Shown here piece after piece: positions 12,601 through 24,719 of a stretch of DNA of 64,000 bases (position 1 is its first letter; each line of letters begins with the position of its first letter). Both the position numbers and the translations under genes were made by a program. The notes under the pieces were generated by a model that did not search any database, was not told the origin of the DNA, and was given only the letters and a program-made list of their open reading frames with translations. This DNA is from Puffinus mauretanicus (taxonomy: Eukaryota; Chordata; Aves; Procellariiformes; Procellariidae). The stretch covers positions 1,984,001-2,048,000 of the forward strand of contig JAJKFH010000927.1 in the NCBI GenBank assembly GCA_023333565.1. Reading direction: 5' to 3'.

Positions 12601-13610
12601 ACTTTTGACCCCGGGTATTACATTGTAAACAAGGTTCACAAGAAGAAATTTTTTAAGGTAAACACCTGAGAATATTAGCAAGCATATTTACTCCTCAGAC
12701 CACAAATCATTTCCATTCCACATTAAAACAGACAGAAAATCATCTGTATGTTCACTCGCTTCTACGAAGCTAATAAAGTTAAATTATACTCCTATTTTTG
12801 AACCATGTCACACTGCCCCCAGTCCATACAGAATAAAACCAAAATCAGGGACAGATTATTTTTTTTCTTCTCCCCCCGCCCCCCCCCCAATCAGGAAGTA
12901 ACAACATACTAAAACTTCACACACAAAGACACACAAGGCTCCAGTAACTCCCTGCTGGCATTAACAAGTGGAGGCTGGTATGTGTGTAGAAGGCTCAAAC
13001 AATGTTAGTCTTTGCTGTTTAATACCATGCATGAAACCCTTGTTCCCATGACTGCAACACAAATGCTGCACAATATACAAATACCAATGTGATTACCAAG
13101 GCAAAGAGAAGTATCCTGTATTAACGATGATAAGTCAACATATCAGGCCTCATATTAAGGTCCATCTTTCAAGAGAAGCAGGGAAATATTTCACACTCTA
13201 AACACGGTCTACAATTGGAGTCTGTCAATTTCTGACAGCTTTTGTTTCTTGAACATTTCACAACCACCTCTGCAGCAGCAAAAACAGGATATAACATCAG
13301 TGGTTTTTTTCCAATCATCTGATTTGGAAAATTATCTTTGTTTCACGAGATGAGCTCATGTGGAAGCCCCTACGCTAGAGGGAGAGAAGGAGGTTACTTT
13401 GTTACAGGAGGCACTAGCTGCATTTTGTGCTTCCTCGGCTCTGCTTTGTTTGAAGAGGTAAAGGCAGTGAAATCACACAAAGGTAACTGCATTTTGAGTC
13501 TGTATTATCTGGCATTTTTCAAAGTGTTGAATTGTTTCGAGCACGCTCCACAACTTTCACATTTCCCTATAAAACAAAGAGGATTTGGTACGAGATACTT
13601 AGGGAAAACA

Positions 13611-13620
13611 GGGAAATCCC
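13611..13620. promoter_or_regulatory. Perfect NF-kappaB consensus site
   Basis: The ten bases GGGAAATCCC match the kappaB consensus GGGRNWYYCC and are palindromic. The site lies about 250 bp from the CpG island edge, on the CFLAR gene-body side. CFLAR is an established NF-kappaB target in mammals, so the position is meaningful. Occupancy is inferred, not shown. Confidence 0.5.
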
Positions 13621-13869
13621 GCAGAAACTTCCACATTTCTTATTACTGTATTAGGCTTAAATAGTTTGTTCTCCGTGTAAACTAATAGTGACCACGCTAA
13701 TTTCCATTTAGAGATGCACTAGTTTAACACCCCAGTCCTCCTAATCAAAAAAAAACCAAACTAAAACTGGTTTTACCGTAATGAGTTCGTACAGATTTCC
13801 ACGCAACTTTCTAACTACGTCATTTTTAAATCACACTTGGAAAATGAAGTGAGAAGAAACTCCGCTCTG

Positions 13870-14740
13870 CAAGATAAAAACGTTTCAGGCGGATGAGCAG
13901 CGTCGGGTTTTCGGGTTTCGTTTCTCCTCACGAGCGAGGTCGGGCTCAGGCCCCACTTGCACCGGGCGCTCCAGCTCTCCGCCCCCTGCTCAGCCCGCTC
14001 CCGGTGAGGACCGGGCCTAGACAGGGAGCAGGACCCGATCCCGGCGCACGATGTGTTGGAACGCTATACTGAAGGCGCAGGGTGGGAAGAGAGGTGTGAG
14101 GGAAAGGAAGAGGGAAAGGTATAACGCACCCAAACGCGCCCGGGCGGTTTCATCGATAGCAGCTGGGCCAGGTCCGGCATGGGGAGCAGGGAGGAGGAGG
14201 GGGCGGTACCGGCCTAGCAACAGGCTCCCCGGCACCGGGCGTGGTTTCGAGTATCGCTTCTCGTTCTCTTTCACATCAGTCAGATACGCAGAACGCTTTT
14301 CGCTTGTACCTCTTATGGCTATTGGAGAAACCTGAGCCAGCTCTGCGCGCAGATAGCAACGCTGTTCAAGGCAAAGATCTCCCCTCGCAGACGGACAAGG
14401 GGACTGGCTTTAGCCGCCTCACCATCATTATACATCTGCCGAGCCACGTTCGCTAACCCTTACGATTTTATCGTCCGGCCGTTAAGTATTTTGGGGCGAG
14501 GCGAGGGAAGGATTACGCTTTTCGTTTTGCGTTATAGTCTACCTCAGGAGGTGAAACGCGGAGCTGCGCAAACAAACCTGCCCAGGTCCCACAAGATGGC
14601 GGCGGGGCTGCGACGGAAGGGGGACGTCTCGTTCCATGCGCAACCTCCCGCCGGCGCCTTTGGGTGCCGCTTACGCACAAAATGGCTTCCGCCTAGCTGG
14701 GGTGCGGGGGCGTTAGCAGCAGGATGGTCTTGAGTTCAGT
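13870..14740. promoter_or_regulatory. CFLAR: CpG island, probable CFLAR promoter
   Basis: GC content and CpG frequency rise sharply here against AT-rich flanks. The island lies about 6 kb upstream of the CFLAR start codon, with no other gene start that it could serve on the minus strand. I could not fix the first CFLAR exon: minus-strand donor-like sites occur at about 14418, 14460 and 14671. On the plus strand there are two YY1-like sites (14592-14603 and near 14681), which suggest transcription to the right as well. Confidence 0.65.
14592..14603 (+). promoter_or_regulatory. YY1-like site in the CpG island
   Basis: CAAGATGGCGGC on the plus strand matches the YY1 core (AAGATGGCGGC). YY1 sites of this form usually sit just downstream of a start site and read in the direction of transcription. 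A second, weaker AAAATGGC lies near 14681 on the same strand. Confidence 0.5.
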
Positions 14741-17700
14741 ACGTGTATAGATGTTTATGGGATTATGTTTTTTACACTGCTGGTGGTATGAGGACAAACA
14801 AAACAGCTTTGTATTAGCCTCAGTAGCCACTGAGTAGTAACAGACCGTTTTTCAGCGAGCAGTTACAGGCTTGGGGTAAGTGTGGGGATGTGTTTTGGCG
14901 GGAGTTTACACAGAAGCAAGCCTTTACTTGGTTCATGTCTTGCTCTGTCACTCTGAGTTCATTCATAGTGGGGATAATATTGTACAGGTGTGTGAAAGTT
15001 GTATGCTTCCCATTGTGGTATAATCTTCAGTAAATTTTAAGTAATGCCTTGTCCCTGTAAACTGGGTGTTGTGATTCCCTTGGTATAAACCAGCGACTTC
15101 CATGAATCAGCTGACTTTGAGATGTTAGTATTGTAGCTGGAGCTGCTCTCTTAAAGGCCTAAAATACAAAATTCTGGACTATTTTATCAGATGAACTAGA
15201 CAAAAGCCATCTCCATATGTGATGAAATTAGACACATCATATGTAACTCCCAGCTCAATGGATTTCAAAGCATTTACAAAACTGAGTAATTTTTTGTGCT
15301 GCTAAAATACAGCAGTGGAAGCACAGTACTCTGGGATAGCATGCTGTTGTGCAAAGAGTCACCGCTGTCTTTAGAACTGCAGGGAAAACGGAGGCAGAAA
15401 GTAATAACCCACACTAGAATTTGGTCAGGTAACAAGCGACTGCTCTGTGTTCTGAAAAAATATCTGGATTCTTACTGAAATTGTACGGGCAGGCTCTCAC
15501 TTCAATATCAATCATTCAAGGGTATCACAGTATCCCTGCTACTAAGATGTGGCATTGGATCGGTGCTGATTCAGAAGGAAACCAGCTACCTGCTGTGAAT
15601 TAATATGTACACTTTCTGTTTGGATCTATTCCATACAAACATGTAAAGACTTGCACAGGCTAATAGAAGAGGTTTAAGGAGATGGTATGGCTGCAGGCTT
15701 ATGAAAAAAGATTTTTTTTTTTTTTTTTTCAAAAATGGTTGAATGATTTACCAATTTAACACAGCCATTACTTAAGCAACCGATATACTCTTTTGTTTAT
15801 TTACTCCACTGTTTCCTTAATTTACCTAATTTTTATATGCTTATTAAACAGTTCGCGTTATTATAGGCAGCATTTATGAGTTGTATGCAAGGTTTTTTTC
15901 ATTCTTCCCCCATTTCTAAGTTGAAATACTACATTGTCTTCATTGATAGGTTTTCATGTAAACTGGAACTGTAAATCAGTATAAGTGTAGAACATAGAGC
16001 ATACCAGTAAGATTAGATGTGATTGAGAAGAGATGGTCCTATATGTTTCAATTTAGAGGGCTTTGGATATAAATCTCTGTCTGGGACATAATTCTCTTGA
16101 TTTGCTTTCATACAGGTTTGATCTATTTAATTTTGTAGATTCTGCTAGTTATGTAAAACAAAAATCTTTAAGAATTTATGCCTCCTAAAATACTATGAAC
16201 CTGTCTTTTATGCTATATATTTCAAAATCAGATTTGGTATGATCAGGGTGAGTGCATTACATTGTATATATAAATGGTGTCACTAGTTTCATTTCTTATG
16301 TGTTGGTGTTGCTTTTATTATTACTATTAAAAAAAGGCTAAGTCACTAAGGGAAGAGATTATTTTCAGGGGGTTTTCTTCTCCATTGGAACAATGGTAAA
16401 AGGATTATCTGACTTTCAGATTTCTATTATTTGGCCTACAACTGAGGATAGATAATGTATAGAGCATCTGTAAAATCAGTTCTCTGTCATACATGTAAAA
16501 CAGTTTGGATGAATCCCTGAATGTTTTGATACCCATGATGAAATCAGTAAACTTAATTGGAAGACAAGCATGGGTCATGAGTATATAAAACCCCCTGAAG
16601 CAAACACTCCTAACTTAAATTAGCTGTATGTAGAACATACTCTTGCATTGATGTAAAAAGTCTATCTAACAAATGCTGATCTGGCAAAGATTTAATTGCA
16701 GGATAGAAGCTCATAGTTTTAGAGCTCAACAAAGAAGATTTTTGTAGGAAGGTTTTCAGGAGAGATTTCAAGGCAGGTTAACAATACAAACACACAGTTA
16801 TAGTCTGCTATTTAAACTGCAACTGCCTCACATCATGGCAACAGTTATTCTGTTATGCTCTGAAATAGGAATTTCAGAGACATCCAATTTATACTACAAT
16901 GTAGTCACTATTGTATTGGAATAATTTAGCTGCTTTAGCTTCTCTGTAACACACAAATTTGGAAGATTATGCTGAATGATGTAAATATTACAGGTAGCAT
17001 TAGCAAAAACAATAGATAAATCGCAAGTATCTTTCCAGGTGAGCAGAAATAGCTCTTTGACTACTGATGGAGATGGAATTTCCACCTGTATTTCAGAAAA
17101 TGGAGCATCATCAGTTCTATTTTTCAGAACTTAAGATACAGAAAGAGCTTCCTCACTGTGGTATTACAGTCGTGTATGTTCCTCACCTGCAGGTGCCACT
17201 GCTGTTTGTGACCCTGTTCTTTGCACTGTAAAATATCGGTGCTGGTAGAAAGGCTGTTTTAATATAAGGACAGCCATTGCTATGGTTACAGTGAAGACAG
17301 ATTTGGTGCTATTATTTTAATACACAGGAAATACTGCATCCCCAGGCAGGATTAGTATTATAATACATGTGAAATAAAAATCCTTGAATATTGTATGTAT
17401 AATAATGATGAGGCATTTTTATATTCCACAATATTGGCAAAATATGTTCATCATAAATTAAGGCAGTGGTTTAGGGCAGTGGCTACCATCGGACTAATAA
17501 ACCATTAAATGATACGACCTTAATGCATAAATTAATGAATTTTACTTAAACTAGTCTAGTCTAACAGTGAATATGCACAGTACATTTGCTTAGGTAGAAT
17601 GTTGGTATGGCTGATTCTTACAATCTTCCCTATATAAAACAGCACTTATGCATGAATTTAATTTTTAAATCTTTAAAGTAGAGATCTGTGGAAATTAAAT

Positions 17701-19939
17701 TCAATTGAGATTATTTGCTTGGATGTAAGTTTCCTGGAAACTGTGGCTGAAATTAGAAGACATAAGATTTTGATTGTCTTAACTTTCTTCATATACAATA
17801 AAGTCTTGATAAACAAAATGATCTGTTTTAAAAAAAAATATCAAGGAATGCAATAGTTAATATAACAGCCAAACTACATTTGTATGTATTGTACATCTTT
17901 TGGTCTAGATAACCTTCGTATGTTGCTTAGTTTATGTATGCTGAAAATATGATTACAGTAACTTTAAAATCTGTGTTCATCTGCTAGTGCTTGAAAATGA
18001 ACTAATGTATGAGTATCTCTTCAGCTAGTGTAAATAAAGCTCTTGATTTTTAACAGAACTGTCTGCTATATCAGTGAAGTGGCAGGCTTATAACATTTTT
18101 AAAAGACTAATTCTACAGGAACTTGCAGCAACTTCACCTCAGAGTCTGAAGCATTTGTTGTAAAGCAAACAAAAAAACCCAATGAAAAGCATACATACAG
18201 AAGAACATGAAAACAAACTTTCCCAACAGGAAACTAAATAGGACAGCAACTACTGCTTGAAGTTTTTTTTAAGGCTTATGCTTCTGGAACAGCTGCAGCA
18301 GAGTTGGGGTGGGGGGGAGCAGCCAGTCAGCACACAAGTACTCCACACCAAATTAAAACTACAAAGAGCAGCTGAAGTGAGAAGCACATATCTTAAGTGT
18401 AAGATTCACCAATACTGCATGTAATGCTAGCAGTGTTAATTGTTTTTCTGAACAACCATCTAAAATTCAGTTATTTTAAGAAGTCTAGCATTGGACCCAG
18501 ATCGAAAACAAACAGTGAATACCAGCCTTTGAAAATGTGTATTCTGGGTGGGACACTAAGGGACAACATGGAAATATTTTGTGCAATAGACCTTACATAG
18601 TAGATTCTTGATTTGTTTTTCAGGGAATGATGTAACTGGATAGGGATGCTTGAGAAGGAATTAGGCAAGAAAAGTTTAGTAAAACAAATGTTTGCCCTAT
18701 GAACAGTGCCTTGAGCAATGTCATACAGAGATGACAAACTGCTGAACAGCACAGCTGCACTCCCACAATAAGAGACATTTACTGGATCTAAAAGTAAAGC
18801 TCTGTTATAATCTCATTCAGAAAGGTTGTGTGTGAATATATATACCTTCAAGTTTTTTGTAAACTTGCAATTTGTGACATGATTACTTAAACTTTCCAGT
18901 TTCTTCACCACGGAAGTACTCTATGTAATTGTCTAGTGGCATTTAAAGTTTCTCACTTGCTTGTCTAATTTTGCTTTTCTCTTTAGTGATACAGATACCC
19001 TATTGTTTGGATTGACAAATAAGACAGTATACCCTCCTTAGTTTAGGTTACTAATGGCATAACAAAATTTACAATAGAGTATTCAGGTAATTCTAATTCC
19101 TAGCACTACAGAGGACATATACTGCCAACAGGCCCTTTTCTACTATAGTCCTCACTCCAGGCATTCTTAAAGCATTCCAGAAGCTGTTAGATAATTTAAG
19201 GAAAAAATAGGAAATTTAAAACAAATTATTAAAAGAGACTAGGTGTAAAAGTAAATAAATCTGTACTACTACAAATTTACAACTTAATACACCAGGACAA
19301 GAAAAAAAGCAATTGTTCTTTCTCTTTTTTCACATTACACTCAAGTATATTGGAAGTCATATTAAGATAAGGTACAGTTATTGCTGAGTGCAGCATTATA
19401 CTTTGCTTAGTAAATGTGGCAGCAATGTAATTTTAAATTTCTGGATATTACATAGCAGATTATTTTGGTACATAGTGTCTGCCAAATTAATTAACTCTTC
19501 AATAGGATTAAGTATAAGCTTTGGTATTTTCATATACTTTGAGGCAGTTTGGGTACTTTTTAAAGATTTAAGGTAATAGTTCTTTTTATTTGGAGACGTA
19601 AGAGTGAATGGTAACAAATGATACTTTTAAGAAATGACAAGTCATTCATTACCACTTACCAGCATATAATTGTTATTAAACCTGTAATTAATCCAGTACA
19701 ATTTTTATATTAAAAGCAACACACTTTCTCAATTTCTTTTAATAGAATGTTGGCAGGGCTTGAAAGAGTTAGGCTGATAGTTTCCCCTGTTCTTTAAAGG
19801 ATGGTACAGCAAACCCAAGTTAAATATGTCTTGTTTTTTTCCCCAGACTGAAGTCTGGTAAATCGCTCTGGCTATGTTTTTTGATCCTTCCACAAAAGTA
19901 TAATAAAAGAAAAGAAACATGTTTTTGCCTGTGATAGAC
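14741..19939. other. Intergenic region between CFLAR and NDUFB3
   Basis: This is AT-rich DNA with no coding segment I recognise. A strong plus-strand donor (GGG|GTAAGTG, GT at 14876-14877) near its left end could belong to a noncoding divergent transcript. Poly-T at about 15712-15729 is simple sequence. The frames at 15296-15478, 18471-18752 and 19388-19617 show no conserved motif. Confidence 0.7.
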
Positions 19940-19945
19940 TTTAAT
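19940..19945 (-). terminator. NDUFB3: Probable NDUFB3 polyadenylation signal
   Basis: ATTAAA on the minus strand lies about 90 bases past the NDUFB3 stop codon. It is the commonest variant of AATAAA and the first such signal after the stop that I saw. 3'-end reads would decide. Confidence 0.4.
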
Positions 19946-20032
19946 ATGCATATTATAAGTACAGAGTGAGCAGCAGGCTTATGTATGTTTCAGCTTAGTA
20001 ATGAGTAAGTATTAAGTTGTCATATTTGATCT

Positions 20033-20189
20033 TCAGTGATGGCCTCCATTCTTCTTTGGAGGAAACAGTGTATATTCAATGCCAAGAGCTATGACGAAAG
20101 CTGCAAATCCCCACTTGAGTCCCCTAGTAAAGACTTCTGTTAAGGTGACAGGTTTTGCAAAGCCACCCATATATCTCCAGGCTTCATTA
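20033..20189 (-). CDS. NDUFB3: NDUFB3 second coding exon with stop codon
   Basis: The exon gives the last base of the split Arg codon, 51 sense codons and TGA (20033-20035). It begins [14 protein letters not shown] and holds the transmembrane segment. The acceptor is CTTCTAG|T, with AG at 20190-20191. Confidence 0.96.
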
Positions 20190-22939
20190 CTAGAAGAAAA
20201 ATGAAACCAAAAGAATAAAACAAGGTCAATGGAGCCACTGTGATAAACATTAACAGGAATGTCGTTTTTTGGAAAAAAAGATGAAGGTATTTCAACTAGA
20301 TATATATTGAGACAGTAACATTTTTATCATTTAAGTATCATTTAAGTAACAGCAGTTGCCACAAGTAAAGTTCATGATACTAACTCTAACCCTTTATGCA
20401 TATAATTTGAGATAAAGTAACACCAGCAAACAACATAATTCTAGTAACAGAATCACCTCCCCAAGCTTGTTATGTAATTGTTGTCTTCTGTTTTTACTGT
20501 TTGGAACAAAATCAGAACCCACTAGCACATGCATGGGATGGAGTAACTAGACAGTATCATAGTTAAATCTTAAAAGGGAAAGTTTTTCCAGCCATAGAAA
20601 ACTCATCCGAGTGTGGAGGCACTTTCTCTTTTACAATACAACACTTAACTATGTTAGGGTCAGAAAAGCCTACTAAAACTGATTTGAAAAAAAAAAAAAA
20701 CTGAAAAGATTGTGTTTAGCTAAAAAGCTACAGAATATTTACAAACCTCACGCTGTCTTGCCTGGTAGATTTTCAACCTACATTGTTATTGAAACATTTA
20801 GTCACTGCTATAACTGAATACAAGTATTTATGTGTAGCACAACCAGTGTAATCTATAGAAGAGACAAACTGTCCATCTCTAAGGACTTAAGGTCCTTAAG
20901 AAAAAGAAAAAAACATTTGCACAGAAACAAGCAGTAAAATCAGAACCATCACTTGAGAAGATAAAGTTTTTTTAAACAAGGGGGTCAAGTATTTATGTTC
21001 ATAGATAATCCCCTTTTGTGCAGATGGTTTCTGTGACTTGGGATGAAGGCATATTGGCATGGAAGAATATCTTCTAGATGATAGTATAGGATACTAATTG
21101 ATAAAGACTTAGGATTCCAAATATGACATCTTTCACACAGCTTATTCTGTATTGAATAGGTACATTTATGTGCATTAGCTACACAGGTGGAAGGCTGATC
21201 CCCTGTTAAAAGGAACTTAATACATGAAAAAGGGGAGCCCTAGAGAGGGTTACTTTTTCAAGACTTCTAGTGCAAGATATTAATAATGCAGTCTTCTTCC
21301 AGATTACTGAAGCAAATAACTTGATACTTTAATTTCTCCTTTGTTAAGGAAGATTGCCCTATTTGCCTAAGGAAGATTGTGCTTGTCCTATGGAACTGAA
21401 ATATTACCTTACATAAAATTTGAAAAGTTCAGGAGGAATCATGTCATGCTTTAAGAGTTTGACTTCGTTCCTTATTTCAAATCCTCACATAATTGGCTCA
21501 ATCCCCTTCTTCTACCAGAGAAACATTGCTTTTTTTTTTTTTTTATCTAGGAGGGGCAATAAGTATTACACAAGTTCTTTTCCAGTTTGCTGTTTTGCAG
21601 CACTTCCTGAACAGTGTACTTGGAAGCGTATGCACTGAAAGTCAGGTTAATTTACACTAAGTTTATGATGTTAAACTGTGTCCATTTTTTAATGGGAATA
21701 AGCCTATTGCTTGCTGAAAACAATTTTGTCTGAAGCAAAGGAAAAAAAAAAAATGAACACTGCTTGCACTCCACAGAAAGAGGCAACATAAATGTGACAC
21801 AGGCCTGGAAAGTTTATTGGTAACCAATAATCCTAAGGAGTCATATCTCAAATGATTCTTATGATCATCAAAACTATGTTTTACTCTATGCTTACAGCCT
21901 TAAACTGTTTCAAAGGAAGGAAAAAAGGCCTGTCAATCCCAAACCCCTCCAGAGGTTATAGCATGTAACAACTTTTTAACAGATTACCGGTTTGCTCTTA
22001 GATTTTTCTTGTAGTGATTTGAAGTAAAGCCTTTTCTATGAAGGCTCCTGGAAGAGTTTGCTCATGCAGCTTTGCCCTTACAGAAGAACCGGACTACACA
22101 GCACAAGACATTTAGCATTTTTATTCCCTAATATTAAAGAGTACTTGAGCAAAGTATTAATTCAGGATGTGGGAGAAATATGTTAAGCCCTGTTTTAACA
22201 GCTGCCTAAATGATCCAGAATTACTCTAGCTAAAAAAGAGGATGTATTCATTGTAGAGTGGGAGAACTTAAGAGGTAAAAATGTGATCTTCCATTATGTC
22301 ATTCACTGCTTAGCAAAATGAAATGCACAGTTGAATCAAATTCCACATTGTATGCTAGTATATTTCTTCTCTTTAAATAAAGGCCTCATCCTGTTGTATA
22401 TGAGGAGGAATGCTATTTCTACTCAGAATGTCAATGTAAGTTCCATCAACTTCAGCAGAGCTGAGCACACAATCTCTTTCTGAAAAGGGATAGGCTTACT
22501 CACGTGTGCAATACCTAATATTACTTAATCACTGTTTTGATAGATGAGGTGTTGGTCATTGTGCCTGATCTGTATCATCATGAAACATCATAAAGTGTCA
22601 GGGTGCTTTGCAAAATGTGGACGCTGGTTAAGGTGATGCAAGGTGCAACCTCCATGCAAAAAAGTAAATAAAGACTTAACTGAAATTCTGACTAATATAT
22701 TCTAGGTGCATTTGCACTAAAGAATAATCTGCAATGACAAAGTCCAATTGATGCTACAAGATGACATATCAAGATTATTTTTGAGGCTCTTGCACTTACC
22801 GAGCCCACGGATCCCTAAGACCCCGTTTAGCTAGCCTTTCCTGGACCTTCTCTAGTGGAGTACCCTCTATCTTCCATTGCCTGTAGTCGGGGAGTTCCAT
22901 TTTGCCATGGCCATGGCCATGTTCATTTCCATGCCCCAT
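20033..22939 (-). CDS. NDUFB3: NDUFB3, accessory subunit B12 of mitochondrial complex I (two coding exons)
   Basis: NDUFB3 is a small single-pass accessory subunit in the membrane arm of NADH:ubiquinone oxidoreductase in the mitochondrial inner membrane. Coding exons are 22800-22939 and 20033-20189, joined through a split Arg codon, giving 98 residues, the same length as the human protein. The N-terminus is His/Gly-rich ([26 protein letters not shown] in outline). It continues with [24 protein letters not shown], the family signature. A single membrane segment lies at about residues 68-86 ([17 protein letters not shown]) and the end is basic/His (PPKKNGGHH). The start is the first ATG after the acceptor at 22942-22943. 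Order beside CFLAR and head-to-head with HYCC2 matches mammals. The reading frame is intact. Confidence 0.97.
20190..22799 (-). other. NDUFB3: NDUFB3 intron between coding exons
   Basis: This is an AT-rich GT-AG intron of about 2.6 kb. It has A or T tracts at about 20685-20700 and 21531-21544, and no recognised repeat or gene. Confidence 0.85.
22800..22939 (-). CDS. NDUFB3: NDUFB3 first coding exon
   Basis: This exon gives 46 codons plus two bases. The acceptor TTGTAG|GT places the ATG two bases into the exon (exon edge 22941). The donor is CTCG|GTAAGTG, with GT at 22798-22799. It encodes the His-rich N-terminus and [19 protein letters not shown]. Confidence 0.96.
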
Positions 22940-22941
22940 AC

Positions 22942-24362
22942 CTACAAGAAAAGATAGTTTTTTGTTTCTTGGAGAGTATCAGCTTATTTTCACACACTTG
23001 CAAAGAACAATACCCTGTACAAGAAAAACGGGAAGGTTACAAGAAGTATTCCAAAGCACGTAACACTGCACGTGAAGTCTCTTCTGCATTGTACGCAGTA
23101 CACTGTAGAATAAAGAGCTAAGAGACTTTATGCTGCATTTCAGAAGTTGGTGATTAAGCACAATAAGGCAAACTGTGCAGAGTTAAGTATCATTGCATTG
23201 TAAGTCACCACCACCATTACATTCATGAAGCAGCTATGTATATTTTCTGTGCCAGAAAATAATGTCAGAAAAACAATTGTTTCCAACGTCTATAAATGCG
23301 CTTTAGCGACACCAGGGCCCATCAACTCGCAGGCTTTCCAGAGTACATCAAAAAGCTCAGAGTTCAGTTTGGAAATTTCTAATTTAGGGATGGCAGAGCT
23401 ATGATCATCAAGCTCTGGAGAAAAACATGACTTGGCTCCTCGGCTCCTTTTAAGTTGCCTCCAATTCAGTCAAACATAACTGTGGCGATGAACAGGTACA
23501 GGATAAATGAATGGACTAGGACATGCACCTTACTAATCATTTCACAAGCCTGGGAAATACATGCTTTATTTAGATTCACCTTTGAGAGAACTGTGAAAAT
23601 ATTAAGGTTCTCATTAAAAACAGTGATCAAGGCAGATGGAAAGGTGAACATTTTCAGGGAGCTTATGAAGCCCTGTAAGAAAATAACGATGGCTTTGAAG
23701 TCCCTGTTTTCACAAAGCACCTGAGACTTCTTTGAGCCAGGATTTCCCATTTTAACACATATCTGGTAGCAAAGAACAAACTTAATGTCCTTAATTTTTA
23801 GGAGAATTGACTGGAATGCAATGGTGCCAAGAACACAGCTTCAAAGCCTGTGACTCTTGAAGACCCCAAGCCGTGGAGGCAAGTAAAGAGGATTATATTG
23901 CAGAAAGAAACCTGAAGAGGAGCTCTGATGTTGTCATTACCCGAAAAGCTCCCCCAAAATGAAACCCCAGGCTACACCCTTGCCGTAAAAACCCAAGACC
24001 TCTCTCCTACCAAGAGTGCCGCACTGCAGCACCAGCCGGGCACCCTCTGCCAGCACAATCGGCCAGAGCAGGGCCGAAAGGGCGCCCCGAGATGGGGGAG
24101 GGAGGGCCGGCACAGCGCCCGCGCCGAGGCCCGCTAGCCCGGGCGGGGCGGGTGTCCGTCTAACGGCGCGCCGAGAAGGGCCACGGCGGCTGCGCGAGGC
24201 CGCTGCGGCTCAGGGGTACAGCCCGGAGCAGCAGACATCTCCGCCACCCCCTCGCCTCCCAGGCCCATACACAGACACTCCCCGGGTGGGCAGCAGCGCA
24301 GACAGGTCCCAGAGGGCGCCCGGGCCCGCCCCCCGTGCCTCCCGCCAACGGGCCCTCGGTAC
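22942..24362 (-). other. NDUFB3: NDUFB3 leader intron
   Basis: The intron is AT-rich in its left two-thirds and CpG-rich from about 24.0 kb. The open frames at 22855-23121 and 23455-23750 lie in it and show no conserved protein sequence. Confidence 0.55.
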
Positions 24363-24420
24363 CTGCCCGCTCCGTGACCCTCCTTCAGGACGCAGCCGCC
24401 ACCCGGAAGCGGAAGTCGGC
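24363..24420 (-). other. NDUFB3: Probable noncoding first exon of NDUFB3
   Basis: On the minus strand, GCAG|GTACCG gives a donor with GT at 24361-24362, so an untranslated exon would begin at 24363 and run up to a start site inside the CpG island. The upper edge is a guess. It would join the acceptor at 22942-22943 just before the ATG. Confidence 0.5.
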
Positions 24421-24719
24421 GAGAGGACCGGGCGCCACAGGAAGCGCAGCCAGCCACGAGGGTTCCGGGCAGCTTCCGTTCCGGTTCCTCCCACTGTCTT
24501 GGCGAAGGCGCAAAGGCAGCAAGACCGCTGCCCGGCCCCCTGCTGCTCGCAGCACTCCCGTCGCTGTTTAACGAGGCAGGCCCAGCACACGGAGCAGCGC
24601 CGCCGACTCTGGCGGAGGAGGGGAGGGGGGAGGGGAGATACGGAGGAGAAAGCGGCCAATCAGTGTGGGGCTTGTTGGGGGCGGGAGCGGCCCAATGGGC
24701 GGGTGCGTTGTTGAGCTGC

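Larger units (their letters stand above)
8005..13860 (-). other. CFLAR: CFLAR 5' UTR and leader intron (inferred)
   Basis: The DED1 exon must be joined to a promoter upstream on the minus strand, and the nearest CpG island is at 13.87-14.74 kb. This stretch is therefore probably leader intron. It contains a 23-base A tract at about 9606-9628 and a C-rich run at 12873-12888. At 11078 a good minus-strand donor follows an open segment that I do not recognise. No coding exon was found. Confidence 0.6.

Noticed and set aside
13338..13664. 108-residue plus-strand frame
   Set aside because: No conserved motif and no codon pattern typical of a gene; it lies in the likely CFLAR leader intron.
14017..14733. 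Open frames in the CFLAR promoter island, including one with MAAGLRRKGDV
   Set aside because: Composition effect of the CpG island. The ATGG of that frame is the YY1-type motif, and no known protein or splice partner fits.
23455..23750. About 90-residue frames on both strands in the NDUFB3 leader intron
   Set aside because: Mirror frames of the same AT-rich intron sequence without any family signature.
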